A DNA stretch of 64,000 nucleotides from Sediminibacterium roseum (GCF_009939005.1 NZ_JAACJS010000011.1:276096-340095), one strand, 5' to 3'. Positions 17,810 through 27,473 are shown, counted from the first letter of the stretch. Notes: generated by a model not told the origin, from the letters alone. Numbers and translations are program-made.

Positions 17810-20047
17810 CTATTTGCCGAATTTCTTTTTCAGTAAACTCAGCGCATCGTCAACACTCATCTCAACTTCTTCCCTTTTTGGTTTTGGATCGCGGCCTTTG
17901 AATTCTCTCCGTTGTTCGCGCGGGGGCGCTTCCTGGGTTTGTTTGATGGACAGGGCAATGCGTTTGCGGGCCACATCAACCTCTAAGATCTTTACGTTTA
18001 CTTTCTGCCCGAGTTTCAGCACTTCGCCCGGGTCGGTGATGTATTTGTGCGCGATCTCGCTTACATGCACCAGGCCATCCTGTTTTACACCAATATCAAT
18101 GAACGCGCCAAAACGGGTGAGGTTTGTAACCGACCCCGGCACAACCATTCCTACCTGTACGTCCTCTATTTTATAGATGTTGGCAAACTCGAACTGCTCC
18201 AGTTCACTGCGCGGATCAAGTCCTGGTTTTTTTAGTTCGTTGAGGATGTCTTTGATGGTGAGCTCGCCAAATTGTTCGGACACATATTTCTTAACATCAA
18301 TTTTCTTCAGCAAATCTTCGTTGCCGATCATTTCTTTCACGGCAACACCTGCATCCGCAGCAATTTTTTCAACCAGTGGATAGGTTTCAGGATGAACAGC
18401 GCTTGCATCCAGCGGGTTGGCGCTTTCCTTGATGCGCAAAAACCCGGCACACTGCTCATAGGCTTTCCCGCCAAGACGTGGCACTTGCAACAATTGCTCA
18501 CGGCTCGTGAATTTGCCGTTTTCGTTCCTGAATTTGACAATGTTTTCAGCGAGCGTTGATCCAATACCGCTCACGTAGCCGAGTAAATGTTTGCTCGCTG
18601 TATTCAGGTTCACGCCAACATTGTTCACACAGCTTACCACCGTCTGGTCGAGCCTTTCTTTCAAACGGAAAGCGTTTACATCGTGCTGGTATTGTCCCAC
18701 ACCAATGCTTTTGGGATCGATCTTCACCAGTTCCGCAAGCGGGTCCATCAGCCTTCTTCCGATGCTTACCGAACCGCGTACCGTAACGTCTTCGGACGGG
18801 AACTCTTCACGTGCAGTTTCTGATGCGGAGTAAACGGAGGCGCCATCTTCATTCACCAAAAAAACAGGAAGCCCGAGGTTGAGTTTTTTAATGAACTGCT
18901 CCGTTTCCCTCCCGGCTGTGCCGTCGCCGATGGCAAATGCCTCGATATGGTATTCTTTTACCAGCGATCTTATTTTGTATTCGCTGTCTGAGATGCGGTT
19001 TGCTTCGTGGACATAAACGAGGTCGGTTTTTTTCAGGTCGCCTTTCTCATCCAGGCAAACCACCTTGCACCCGCTCCTGTAACCGGGATCGATCGCAAGA
19101 ATTCTTTTACTGCCCAGCGGCGAGCTCAGCAGCAGTTGCCTGAGGTTTTCTGCAAACACGGCGATCGCTTCCTCATCGGCTTTTTGTTTGAGCGCCGTTC
19201 TGAATTCGCTTTCGAGGCTAGGTTGCATCAAACGCCTGTAGGCATCGCGTACCGCTTTTTTTACGTGTTCTGTTGATGGGGTCAATGCTTTCACATAGGC
19301 TTCCTCCAGCAGTTCCAACGCTTCTTCTTCCGAAGGGGAGATGGCCATCCGCAAAAAGCCTTCCAGGAAACCGCGCAGCACGGCGAGTATCCTGTGCGAT
19401 GGTATCTTATGGATGGGTTCCGAGAAATCGAAATAATCCTTGTACTTGATACCCTCTGCTTCTTTATCGGCGAGCACCTTGCTTTGCAACGTCGCTTTGT
19501 CTTCAAAAAGCTTGCGCATCCTGGCGCGAAGGTTTACGTCTTCGTTCACCATTTCTGAAATGATATCGCGTGCACCCTGCAGTGCGTCTTCTTTGGTAAG
19601 GATCTTTTCGTTGATGTATTTACCTGCTTCTTCGGTGATGTCCAGCTGCTGCCGCTGTTCTAGCATGCACAACGCAAGCGGTTCCAATCCGTTTTCGCGG
19701 GCGGTCTGCGCCTTTGTTTTTCGTTTGGATTTGTAAGGCAGGTAAATGTCTTCCAGTTCAACCAATGTAGTGGCGGCATTGATCTTTCCCTGCAGGTATT
19801 CCGTCATCTTGTTTTGCTCGGTGATGGATTTTTCGATGAATGCCTTGCGCTCGGTGAATTCCTTGAGAAATTTTGCCTCGTCCTGTATCTGCAAGATCTG
19901 TACTTCGTCGAGACCGCCCGTCATATCCTTCCGGTAACGGGCAATGAACGGAACGGTGGAACCTTCTTCGAAGAGTTGCAATACTGCGTCAACCTGTTTT
20001 GTGCTGATGTTGATCCTGGATGCGATCAATGGAGCAAATGCCGTCAT
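17810..20047 (-). CDS. tex: Tex family RNA-binding protein
   Basis: This 745-residue cytoplasmic protein matches Tex/YhgF, a nucleic-acid-binding factor related to eukaryotic Spt6 and implicated in transcription or RNA turnover. An N-terminal helical Tex region is followed by a YqgF/RNase H-like domain starting near residue 320 (ILAIDPGYRSGCKVVCLD). A helix-hairpin-helix region is near 490-560 (NTASKHLLGYVSGIGSTLAE). An S1 domain is near 640-715 (GSVTNLTRFGAFIDIGVKQ, then 'GLVHVSEIA'). The short charged tail is variable. Domain order and size are those of the family. It is transcribed toward the shared terminator. Confidence 0.96.
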   Translation of the reverse strand: MTAFAPLIASRINISTKQVDAVLQLFEEGSTVPFIARYRKDMTGGLDEVQILQIQDEAKFLKEFTERKAFIEKSITEQNKMTEYLQGKINAATTLVELEDIYLPYKSKRKTKAQTARENGLEPLALCMLEQRQQLDITEEAGKYINEKILTKEDALQGARDIISEMVNEDVNLRARMRKLFEDKATLQSKVLADKEAEGIKYKDYFDFSEPIHKIPSHRILAVLRGFLEGFLRMAISPSEEEALELLEEAYVKALTPSTEHVKKAVRDAYRRLMQPSLESEFRTALKQKADEEAIAVFAENLRQLLLSSPLGSKRILAIDPGYRSGCKVVCLDEKGDLKKTDLVYVHEANRISDSEYKIRSLVKEYHIEAFAIGDGTAGRETEQFIKKLNLGLPVFLVNEDGASVYSASETAREEFPSEDVTVRGSVSIGRRLMDPLAELVKIDPKSIGVGQYQHDVNAFRLKERLDQTVVSCVNNVGVNLNTASKHLLGYVSGIGSTLAENIVKFRNENGKFTSREQLLQVPRLGGKAYEQCAGFLRIKESANPLDASAVHPETYPLVEKIAADAGVAVKEMIGNEDLLKKIDVKKYVSEQFGELTIKDILNELKKPGLDPRSELEQFEFANIYKIEDVQVGMVVPGSVTNLTRFGAFIDIGVKQDGLVHVSEIAHKYITDPGEVLKLGQKVNVKILEVDVARKRIALSIKQTQEAPPREQRREFKGRDPKPKREEVEMSVDDALSLLKKKFGK

Positions 20048-20607
20048 AAAAAGATGCTGTTGTTTTTTGTTTTATCAGGGTTGCGAATGTAGGGGTATCT
20101 TTATTGAAGGAGCCGAAATAACCGCGATTTATTTATGCCCAGCAATTAGCCGGCTGATACTTTCCAGGCCAAACCCGACCTGTGTGATAACGGTGCCGTG
20201 AATGGAGACATTGCGACGCTTATATTCATGGCAGTACCATCACCAACAACCGGCTCCCAGGCCCGGAAACAACCCGGTAACCCTAAATGCCCGACCGGCA
20301 TAGGCCAACATCTGCGCCAGCTTTGTGTGATAGTCGCAGCGCAGATTCCACGGACAGAGGCTTGTAGTATAATCTTGTAACCCAAATCTTTATACTCCGG
20401 TTTCTACCCAATATTTACAAAAAATCAGCTCTGCAGCACACATTCTACCGGAGAAATAGTGCATTTGTACCATGCGAAATACAAAGGTTAATAAGATTTT
20501 AATCTGTTTTTGAAACTAAATTCTACGAATATCCGTTCTTTGTAGTGTAAATACTACAGTGTGTAGGAAATGCTGAGTATTATACCGACCAAACCAGGGA
20601 ACTGATT
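20048..20607. other. Long intergenic region without a convincing gene
   Basis: This 560-base gap separates divergent tex and a secreted-protein gene. Bases about 20140-20385 are GC-richer than the flanks and stay open in several frames, but no frame has a recognisable product. Bases about 20400-20600 are AT-rich and probably hold the promoter of the gene at 20608, although no clean TAnnTTTG box was found. Confidence 0.5.
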
Positions 20608-21612
20608 ATGAAAAGGATCTTCGCAGCGCTTTTGCTGTTGTCATTTTTTGCAAACGGCTATGGCCAGCAGCCTGCGGGCCGGTGGACGGGTGCCGGCGAG
20701 TACCTGCCGGGCATGTCGGTTTCAGAATTGATGAGGCAGATGGCCGCCGAGAAAAGGATCGAATTCTCGATTAGTAATGAAGGGTGCATCAGCGGGAAGC
20801 TTATTACGAGTTATAAATCCAAAGCCATTATACCGCACGAAGGCGGCGACCAGAATTTTATTATTTCCGGTAAATATGATACGGGTACCAACAAACTTTT
20901 GCTGGTTGTAACGCATTTCAGGTCGAGGCCCGACACGTCTGAGAGCTATCTCACTTTTATGAGGCCCGACAGTGTTTATTACGATGTATCGGTGTCAAGA
21001 AGCGGAAATGGCTCTACCATTACAGGCGTTGCCAGTCCTCACCTTAACAGCAATGCAAGTATGGAATGGATCGGATCATTCAAAGGCGGCGGCCTGAGCA
21101 GGAATGCCGGTACCAACGACATGCACATCCTCCCGCTTCGCATCAGGTTTGATATGGAAGGACAGGCGCCCAGGCAGGAATACACCGTTGCCAACGCAGT
21201 ATACAGGGATACCGTTTCTGCAGTGGCCCGCCCGAAAGAAAGGGTCATTCACACGGTGAAATATGAAATTGCGCGTGAAAGGAAGATCCAGCGCACGATC
21301 GTGCTCGATACATCGCACATAAAGATTGAGTTATACGACAACGGGCAGGTAGACGGAGACATTGCATCATTGCTATTCGATGGAAAAACAGTTATCGATA
21401 AACAGCTCCTCAGCACAAAGGCTGCAACCTTGATGCTGGACGTATCCGACCTGTCTGCTGAACATATTTTAGAATTGTACGCAAACAACCTGGGCAGTAT
21501 ACCCCCCAATACTGCCCTTGTCGTACTTACTTGTAAAAACAAGCGTTACGAGATCAATCTTTCGTCGAACGAGGTTTCGAACGGCGCGGTGAAGCTTTTG
21601 TTTAAACACTAG
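20608..21612 (+). CDS. Secreted protein of unknown function
   Basis: This 334-residue protein has a signal peptide (MKRIFAALLLLSFFANGYGQ). The first 130 mature residues contain 'GRWTGAGEYLPGMSVSELMR' and look like a beta-rich lipocalin-like or META-like domain. The last 100 residues form a second domain with 'SHIKIELYDNGQVDGDIAS' and end with a beta-rich pattern; I have the impression that this domain recurs in secreted Chitinophagaceae proteins, but I cannot name it. It is a single gene with a long upstream gap, and a convergent exonuclease gene follows. An extracytoplasmic location is well supported; a function is not. Confidence 0.75.
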   Translation: MKRIFAALLLLSFFANGYGQQPAGRWTGAGEYLPGMSVSELMRQMAAEKRIEFSISNEGCISGKLITSYKSKAIIPHEGGDQNFIISGKYDTGTNKLLLVVTHFRSRPDTSESYLTFMRPDSVYYDVSVSRSGNGSTITGVASPHLNSNASMEWIGSFKGGGLSRNAGTNDMHILPLRIRFDMEGQAPRQEYTVANAVYRDTVSAVARPKERVIHTVKYEIARERKIQRTIVLDTSHIKIELYDNGQVDGDIASLLFDGKTVIDKQLLSTKAATLMLDVSDLSAEHILELYANNLGSIPPNTALVVLTCKNKRYEINLSSNEVSNGAVKLLFKH

Positions 21613-21682
21613 AGGATTTATTGCAGGTGTGCCGAATGTTGTAACCACGCAGGAACGCGCTACCTGCTTCGCAACTGAAGTG

Positions 21683-23005
21683 CTAACTCCCGACCGCCCA
21701 CTTCACCACTTTTCCCGGGAACTTTTCCGCGTAGTTCCTGATCATCGACCTGATCACTTCATTTTCGGGGTATTCGGTTAGCTGCGCCTTGATGTTTTCG
21801 ATGAGGGAAAGATCTGCATCGGGAGAAAGCCTGCCCATACCGTAGAATTTTCCTTCTTCTACCAGTACACAGCTTTCCTTGTCGCGTATGAGAAAAGTTT
21901 CTTTTTGCGCATCCATCCACCCCAGCGCCTTCATCACGTTTTCATTGTACAGGGCCACATCCGGAAATTCGCGTGCCCCGGTGTTGTCGAGGAAACACAA
22001 TACGGGATGGAGCTCAAACTCCCGCACCATCTTCCACAACGTCCGGTGCGCATCTACCAGCAAGGCAAAAGAAGCAACGGGCGTTGAATATTTTCTTTTC
22101 TTGTCGATCGCCAGGCGGTGGTAACCACGGTTGTCCTCGAACATATAAATACCCCACAACTGCTCATACCTTTTCTGGCTCTTGTTGTGAATGGGCCACA
22201 ACCGTTTGATCTCTACGCTTTCGAGCAAACAGGCGATGAACTCTGTGGGACATTTACTATGTGTAATGGAATAAATGCTGCGTAGAAAATCCTGTCGCTT
22301 CTGCGAGATATCCAGCCCTGTGAAATGGCTCACCACCCTTTTCTTTATATTCTTTGCTTTACCCACATAGATCACCTTCCCTTTCGCATCGTGGAAATAG
22401 TATACGCCGGGGCAATCGGGCAGGTCTTTAACATATTCTTCCGGGAGGTTGGCGGGCAGCAGCTGGCTGCGGTTCTCTTTTTTCAGCATTTCCTTGATCA
22501 CCATTCCGCCATTGTTCCTGAGTACCATATCTAGCACCTCGGTTGTGGCCATTGCATCGCCCGAGGCCCGGTGTCGGTTTTCGATGGTAATGCCCAGCTC
22601 CCGGCACAAATGGCCAAGGCCATATTTCCGGAAACCGGGAAATACCTTCCGGCTGAGCCTGATGGTGCAAAGCTTTGGGGTGTGCAGGTGAAAACCGGCT
22701 TCCTGCAGGTGGTGCTTCACAAACGAATAATCAAAATTTACGTTGTGGGCCACAAAGATGCGGCCCTTGAGAAGGTTGTATATATAGGGCGCCACCTCCC
22801 CAAACGAAGGCGCTACGGCCACCATCGCATCCGTAATACCGGTCATGTTTACTACGAACGGAGGAATGGGCTGGTGGGGGTTGACCAATGTTTCATATTT
22901 GCCCTCGATCTCCGTTCCATTGTGCAGCACGATCCCGATCTCGGTAATACCGTGCTGTGAAGGAAATCCACCCGTGGTCTCAATATCTACAATCGCAAAC
23001 TGCAT
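21683..23005 (-). CDS. DnaQ-like exonuclease fused to a GIY-YIG (UvrC-like) domain
   Basis: This 440-residue protein has two nuclease modules. The first (about 1-165) is a DEDDh 3'-5' exonuclease: 'FAIVDIETTG' carries the first two acids, 'VAHNVNFDYSFV' the third, and 'HRASGDA' the final H-x4-D. The second (about 195-280) is a GIY-YIG endonuclease like that of UvrC or Cho: 'CPGVYYFHDAKGKVIYVGKA' followed by N-I-K-K-R. The last 150 residues are less conserved. The fusion is known across bacteria and is presumed to act in DNA repair. It is a single gene facing the secreted-protein gene at its 3' end. Confidence 0.92.
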   Translation of the reverse strand: MQFAIVDIETTGGFPSQHGITEIGIVLHNGTEIEGKYETLVNPHQPIPPFVVNMTGITDAMVAVAPSFGEVAPYIYNLLKGRIFVAHNVNFDYSFVKHHLQEAGFHLHTPKLCTIRLSRKVFPGFRKYGLGHLCRELGITIENRHRASGDAMATTEVLDMVLRNNGGMVIKEMLKKENRSQLLPANLPEEYVKDLPDCPGVYYFHDAKGKVIYVGKAKNIKKRVVSHFTGLDISQKRQDFLRSIYSITHSKCPTEFIACLLESVEIKRLWPIHNKSQKRYEQLWGIYMFEDNRGYHRLAIDKKRKYSTPVASFALLVDAHRTLWKMVREFELHPVLCFLDNTGAREFPDVALYNENVMKALGWMDAQKETFLIRDKESCVLVEEGKFYGMGRLSPDADLSLIENIKAQLTEYPENEVIRSMIRNYAEKFPGKVVKWAVGS

Positions 23006-23158
23006 GAAACAAAAGAAGTTAGTCGTGCAAATTCGGGATTTTGGGTGTAATAAACCGTTTCTGCATACAGGTTATTAAAAAAAAAACGGGGTAAGCCTGT
23101 AACTTTAAACATAAACCAACGTTAGCTATAATTAACATGGGTTAACCTGCACGGGTTT

Positions 23159-23166
23159 TACTTTTG
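23159..23166 (+). promoter_or_regulatory. Promoter -7 box of the small lipoprotein gene
   Basis: TACTTTTG matches TAnnTTTG exactly and lies 17 bases before the ATG at 23184. No obvious -33 TTTG was seen at the expected spacing. Confidence 0.5.
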
Positions 23167-23183
23167 TAACGCATCTATAGCTT

Positions 23184-23411
23184 ATGAAATACTTATTTTC
23201 TTTCCTCGTGATCGTTCTGCTCGCCGGTTGCAGCAGTCCCGCCGGTCGTGCAGTAAAAAAGATCGGCTATACCGTAAAGCAATGTTGCGTCAACCTCCCC
23301 TTTTCCAGGCAGCATGCACCCGCAAGCTTCCGGACCTACTTGCCCGCTGCCTCCGAAAATACGCCCGTTGCGGTTTTTGAACCGCAGATGCAGCTGATCC
23401 ATACCTGGTAA
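23184..23411 (+). CDS. Small predicted lipoprotein
   Basis: This 75-residue protein begins MKYLFSFLVIVLLAGCSS, a standard lipoprotein signal with lipobox LAGC and lipidation at Cys16. The mature part is only about 60 residues, basic at first, with two adjacent cysteines (QCCVN) and no recognisable domain. The preceding TACTTTTG box supports independent expression. It is followed after 62 bases by valS in the same direction. The function is unknown; a small outer-membrane-anchored peptide is the most that can be said. Confidence 0.65.
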   Translation: MKYLFSFLVIVLLAGCSSPAGRAVKKIGYTVKQCCVNLPFSRQHAPASFRTYLPAASENTPVAVFEPQMQLIHTW

Positions 23412-23473
23412 CCCTTATCCCCCTTTGGCTGCGCCTTGCTCCATGCTCCTTAATTCACTAATTTCGCAGCCTT

Positions 23474-26149
23474 ATGGAACTGAGCAAGAATTACATTCCC
23501 AACGAAGTAGAAGCAAAATGGTACCAGCACTGGCTGGATAAGAATTATTTCAGCAGCAAGCCCGATGGCCGCGAACCCTATACGGTCGTCATTCCACCAC
23601 CCAATGTAACAGGGGTGCTTCATATGGGGCACTGTCTTAACAATACCATCCAGGATATACTCGTGCGCCGTGCAAGAATGCATGGCAAGAATGCCTGCTG
23701 GGTTCCGGGAACGGACCATGCATCCATTGCCACCGAAGCAAAAGTAGTGGCCATGCTCCGCGAACGTGGCATCACAAAATCATCACTGAGCCGGGATGAG
23801 TTTTTGGCGTATGCATTTGAATGGAAGGAAAAATACGGCGGCATCATTCTCCAGCAGTTAAAGAAGATCGGCTGCAGCCTCGATTGGGACCGCACCTCTT
23901 TTACCATGGATCCCGATTATTACCAATCGGTGATCAAAGTCTTCATCGACCTCTACAACAAAGGATCGATCTACCGCGGCAAAAGAATGATCAACTGGGA
24001 CGTTCGCGCAAAGACCGCGCTGAGCGATGAAGAAGTGATCAGGAAAGAAACCAAACAAAAACTGTACTATCTAAAATACAAACTCGTGCATGCAGATGGT
24101 TCCCATACCGGGGAGCACATCACCATCGCAACCGTAAGGCCCGAAACCATCATGGGCGATACGGCGATCTGCGTGAACCCTGCCGACGACCGCTACAAAC
24201 ACCTGCACGGAAAGTTTGCACTGGTACCATTGATCAACCGGCGTATCCCAATCATAACAGACGAATACGTAACGATGGATTTTGGAACGGGTGCATTGAA
24301 AGTAACGCCGGCGCACGATATGAATGACAACCAGCTCGGGCAAAAACACGGTCTCGATGTGGTTGATATTTTAAACGAAGACGGAACACTTAATTCTGCC
24401 GCAGAAATATATGTGGGCCTTGATCGTTTCGAGGCAAGAAAGAAGATCGCCGTACAACTTGAAGAAGAGGGTTATTTAGAAAAAACAGAAGAGTACACCA
24501 GCGAAGTTGGCTACAGCGAACGAACCGATGCAGTGGTGGAACCAAGGCTAAGCCTGCAATGGTGGGTAAGCATGAAAGATCTTGCGGCGCCGGCATTGAG
24601 CGCTGTGATGGATGAAGAGATCAACTTCCACCCCGCGAAATTCAAAAATCTCTACCGTCACTGGATGGAGAACATCAAAGACTGGTGCATCAGCCGCCAG
24701 CTCTGGTGGGGGCACCGCATTCCGGCCTATTACGCGCCCGATGGAAGTTTCGCAGTGGCAGCTTCAAAAGAAGAAGCGTTTGAACAATTAAAAGCACAAC
24801 AACCTTCGCTCCATATCGATGAGTTGAAACAGGACGACGATTGCCTCGACACCTGGTTCTCCAGCTGGCTCTGGCCTTTCGAGGTGTTCAAGGGATTGTC
24901 GGAACCCGGCAATGCAGAAATAAAATACTATTACCCCACCAACACGCTTGTTACCGCTCCCGAAATTATTTTCTTCTGGGTAGCGCGTATGATCATGGCG
25001 GGATATGAATACATGGATGTGAAGCCATTCAGGGATGTTTATTTCACGGGGATCGTGCGCGACAAGCAGGGAAGAAAAATGAGCAAGAGCCTGGGCAATT
25101 CGCCAGACCTTCTTGCGCTGATCGATCAATACGGCGCAGATGCGGTACGCTTCGGCATCATGATCGCCTCACCTGCCGGGAACGATATCCTGTTTGACGA
25201 AGCATCGCTCGAACAGGGCAGGAACTTCAACAACAAACTCTGGAACGCGCTGAAGCTGCTGAAGATGTGGGAAGGGCGCGGCGTGAGCCGTCAACCGGCC
25301 GCGGGTAAGGAAGAGGGAAACCAACCATCCGCACAACACGATCCGCAAAATAATTTCGCCATCACTTGGTTCGCCAACCGCCTCAACCGGGTAAAAGCGG
25401 AAGTGGATGAAATGATGCAGCAGTTCCGCTTAAGCGAGGCGCTCAAAACCATTTATTCACTTGTATGGGATGATTTCTGCAGCTGGTACCTCGAATGGAT
25501 CAAACCCGGTTTTGAGCAGCCGATCGATGGCCATGTATACGACCAGACCGTAGGTTATTTCGAGGAACTGATGGAGATCCTGCATCCCTTCATGCCCTTT
25601 ATTTCCGAAGAGATCTATCATTTGCTCCGAAACAACAACGATGATCTTTGCGTGAAGCAATCGCAACCCATAGACCCGGCAGATCCATCGGTTCTTGCGG
25701 CCGGCGAACTGCTGAAACAGGTGATCTCTGCGCTTCGTGATGCAAGGAACAAGAACCAGGTAAAGCCGAAAGATGCGATCAAACTGCATATCCAGCCGCA
25801 TGCCAAAGAGAATTATGTTCCGATCGAAAACATCCTTTTGAAACAGGTAAATGCGGAAAGCATTTCGTATACAGATCATACGATCGCCAATACCATCGTG
25901 GTGGCGGTTGAGAAAGACAAATTCTACATCGAAACAGAAAAACAACTTGATACCACGGCCTTAAAAGCAGAACTGCTGAAAGACCTGGAGCACCAGCGCA
26001 GGTTCCTCGAAAGCGTAGCGAAAAAACTCGGCAACGAACGTTTTGTACAGAATGCAAAACCCGAAGTGATTGAGCTGGAAAGAAAGAAGCAGGCTGATGC
26101 AGAAGCAAGGATCAAAACAATTGAAGAGAGCCTGCAGAATCTCGGCTAA
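23474..26149 (+). CDS. valS: Valine-tRNA ligase
   Basis: This 891-residue class I aminoacyl-tRNA synthetase charges tRNA-Val. The HIGH motif appears as 'PPNVTGVLHMGH' near residue 41-53, and the KMSKS loop 'RKMSKSLGNSPD' is near 535. Between them is the CP1 editing domain, with 'TIATVRPETIMGDTAICVNP' near 215-235, where mischarged threonine is hydrolysed. The C-terminal 65 residues form the coiled-coil tRNA-binding arm typical of ValS. Length is normal. TAATTTCG at 23457-23464 is a one-mismatch -7 box 9 bases before the ATG. Confidence 0.98.
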   Translation: MELSKNYIPNEVEAKWYQHWLDKNYFSSKPDGREPYTVVIPPPNVTGVLHMGHCLNNTIQDILVRRARMHGKNACWVPGTDHASIATEAKVVAMLRERGITKSSLSRDEFLAYAFEWKEKYGGIILQQLKKIGCSLDWDRTSFTMDPDYYQSVIKVFIDLYNKGSIYRGKRMINWDVRAKTALSDEEVIRKETKQKLYYLKYKLVHADGSHTGEHITIATVRPETIMGDTAICVNPADDRYKHLHGKFALVPLINRRIPIITDEYVTMDFGTGALKVTPAHDMNDNQLGQKHGLDVVDILNEDGTLNSAAEIYVGLDRFEARKKIAVQLEEEGYLEKTEEYTSEVGYSERTDAVVEPRLSLQWWVSMKDLAAPALSAVMDEEINFHPAKFKNLYRHWMENIKDWCISRQLWWGHRIPAYYAPDGSFAVAASKEEAFEQLKAQQPSLHIDELKQDDDCLDTWFSSWLWPFEVFKGLSEPGNAEIKYYYPTNTLVTAPEIIFFWVARMIMAGYEYMDVKPFRDVYFTGIVRDKQGRKMSKSLGNSPDLLALIDQYGADAVRFGIMIASPAGNDILFDEASLEQGRNFNNKLWNALKLLKMWEGRGVSRQPAAGKEEGNQPSAQHDPQNNFAITWFANRLNRVKAEVDEMMQQFRLSEALKTIYSLVWDDFCSWYLEWIKPGFEQPIDGHVYDQTVGYFEELMEILHPFMPFISEEIYHLLRNNNDDLCVKQSQPIDPADPSVLAAGELLKQVISALRDARNKNQVKPKDAIKLHIQPHAKENYVPIENILLKQVNAESISYTDHTIANTIVVAVEKDKFYIETEKQLDTTALKAELLKDLEHQRRFLESVAKKLGNERFVQNAKPEVIELERKKQADAEARIKTIEESLQNLG

Positions 26150-26215
26150 CGGTTTTAATTTTTTTTTGGAAAGTTTGCAGCTTTTCAAAGCCACGCCAAC
26201 CAATCAATCGATACC

Positions 26216-26791
26216 ATGCGCCAACTGCTGATCGTTTTTCTTTTTGCAACCGTTAGTGTAAATGCCCAATCCACCTGGGAAGTAAATGTTGTGCGCGGCA
26301 TCAACCCGCAACATCCGTCATCTGATGTATGGAAGACTTTCAGTTCTACGGCAAAACCCATTTCGGTTGCGGTGCCGGTGGGCATGTTTGCCGTTGCACT
26401 GATCGAAAAAAACAAAACACTTCAATCCCATGCCCTCGAAGCATTGGGCAGCCTTGCGATCGCTGCGGGCACTACGGAAGTTTTGAAACAGATCGTAAAA
26501 CGCCCGCGCCCCTACCAGTCTTACACGGAGATCTACGTGAATGATGTGGAGAACAGTTATGCCTTCCCATCAGGGCATGTATCGGTGGCGTTTTCAACCG
26601 CGGTATCTGTTTCGCTGACTGCAAAGAAATGGTACATCACCGTACCCGCATTGGCCTGGGCAAGTTGTGTTGGTTATTCAAGGATCTACCTCGGCCAGCA
26701 TTACCCCTCTGATGTTCTCATAGCCGCCCTTATTGGAAGCGGCAGTGCGTATGTGGCGCATTGGGTGAATAAATTACTGCGTAACAATTAG
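26216..26791 (+). CDS. PAP2 superfamily membrane phosphatase
   Basis: This 191-residue protein has a signal-like N-terminal helix and three to four further helices. All three PAP2 motifs are present in order: 'KRPRPYQSY' near 102-110, 'SFPSGH'-type (YAFPSGHVSVAF) near 125, and 'YSRIYLGQHYPSDV' near 160. The histidines of motifs 2 and 3 are catalytic in this family. Substrates in bacteria include undecaprenyl pyrophosphate and lipid phosphates, so recycling of a glycan carrier lipid is possible. The 3' end runs directly into the third heptamer repeat array. Confidence 0.92.
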   Translation: MRQLLIVFLFATVSVNAQSTWEVNVVRGINPQHPSSDVWKTFSSTAKPISVAVPVGMFAVALIEKNKTLQSHALEALGSLAIAAGTTEVLKQIVKRPRPYQSYTEIYVNDVENSYAFPSGHVSVAFSTAVSVSLTAKKWYITVPALAWASCVGYSRIYLGQHYPSDVLIAALIGSGSAYVAHWVNKLLRNN

Positions 26792-26872
26792 GAATTAGTA
26801 ATTAGGAATTAATAATTTTAAACTCAATTCCTAATTCTTAATTCCTAATTACTAATTCCTAATTGTTAATTC
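26785..26872. repeat. Inverted array of AT-rich heptamer units (locus 3 of 3)
   Basis: The left arm (26785-26816) has AATTAGG, AATTAGT and AATTAAT units. The right arm (26825-26872) has AATTCCT and AATTACT units with one AATTCTT. The loop is only about 8 nt, so the arms nearly touch. It fills the gap between convergent PAP2 and Lrp genes and overlaps the last bases of the PAP2 frame. Confidence 0.85.
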
Positions 26873-26874
26873 AT

Positions 26875-27375
26875 TCAATGAATCAACACATGTGTCTGCT
26901 TAATCACTCCCATCACAAACACACTCTGCACATGCCCGATGTTCTCTGCCTGGCTTAGTTTGTTCACGTGGAAATCGTAATACGCGTCCATGTTTTCCTC
27001 CACCACTTTCAGCATAAAATCAAATTCACCGGAGATGTTGTAACATTCGATCACCTCGTGCATTTCCTGGATGCTTTTGATGAAACGTTCGCCTGCATTT
27101 CGGTTGTGTTGTTTGAGCGACACGTAGCAGATCACCATAAGCCCTTTTTTTACCTTGGAATGATCGAGCAGGGTTGCATACTGCCTGATCACGCCAGACT
27201 CTTCCATGCGCTTGATGCGCTCGTGTACGGGGGTGGTGCTGAGGTGCACCTTATCGGCGATCTCCTTAACCGTGGCGCGGGCATTGCGCTGGAGCACACG
27301 GAGTATTTTAAGATCCTTCTCATCCAGTGAAAAAGAACCATTAGTGGATTCGTCTTTTATTGCCGCTTTTGCCAT
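26875..27375 (-). CDS. Lrp/AsnC family transcriptional regulator
   Basis: The ATG at 27375 gives a 166-residue protein; an upstream ATG at 27429 adds 18 hydrophobic residues that do not fit the family, so I reject it. A winged helix-turn-helix (about 18-65: LDEKDLKILRVLQRNARATV, then 'HLSTTPVHERIKRMEESGVI') is followed by the ligand-binding RAM/AsnC domain (about 80-160). It is divergent from ahcY, across a 120-base gap containing two copies of a 12-bp repeat. Lrp proteins sense amino acids; control of ahcY or methionine-cycle genes is a reasonable inference. Confidence 0.93.
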   Translation of the reverse strand: MAKAAIKDESTNGSFSLDEKDLKILRVLQRNARATVKEIADKVHLSTTPVHERIKRMEESGVIRQYATLLDHSKVKKGLMVICYVSLKQHNRNAGERFIKSIQEMHEVIECYNISGEFDFMLKVVEENMDAYYDFHVNKLSQAENIGHVQSVFVMGVIKQTHVLIH

Positions 27376-27385
27376 GATAAACACC

Positions 27386-27459
27386 TGTTTTATTCTAACC
27401 AAAGGTAACAAAACGGATATTTGTTCCAAATAAATTTAATTTGTTGGTGTTTTATTCTA
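27386..27459. promoter_or_regulatory. Direct repeats in the lrp-ahcY divergent gap, possible operator
   Basis: Two perfect copies of TGTTTTATTCTA lie at 27386-27397 and 27448-27459, exactly 62 bases apart start to start, about six helical turns. The second copy lies between the -33 and -7 elements of the ahcY promoter. This would suit binding by an Lrp-type octamer. No binding data are available. Confidence 0.45.
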
Positions 27460-27473
27460 CTAAACTACATTTG
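27440..27473 (+). promoter_or_regulatory. ahcY promoter (TTTG / TACATTTG)
   Basis: TTTG at 27440-27443, a 22-base spacer and TACATTTG at 27466-27473 match the Bacteroidota -33/-7 consensus. The ATG is 22 bases after the -7 box. Confidence 0.65.

Noticed and set aside
20140..20385. GC-richer block with open frames on both strands upstream of the gene at 20608
   Set aside because: None of the frames gives a recognisable or compositionally convincing protein; Trp, Cys and Met are over-represented as in antisense frames. Left as intergenic.
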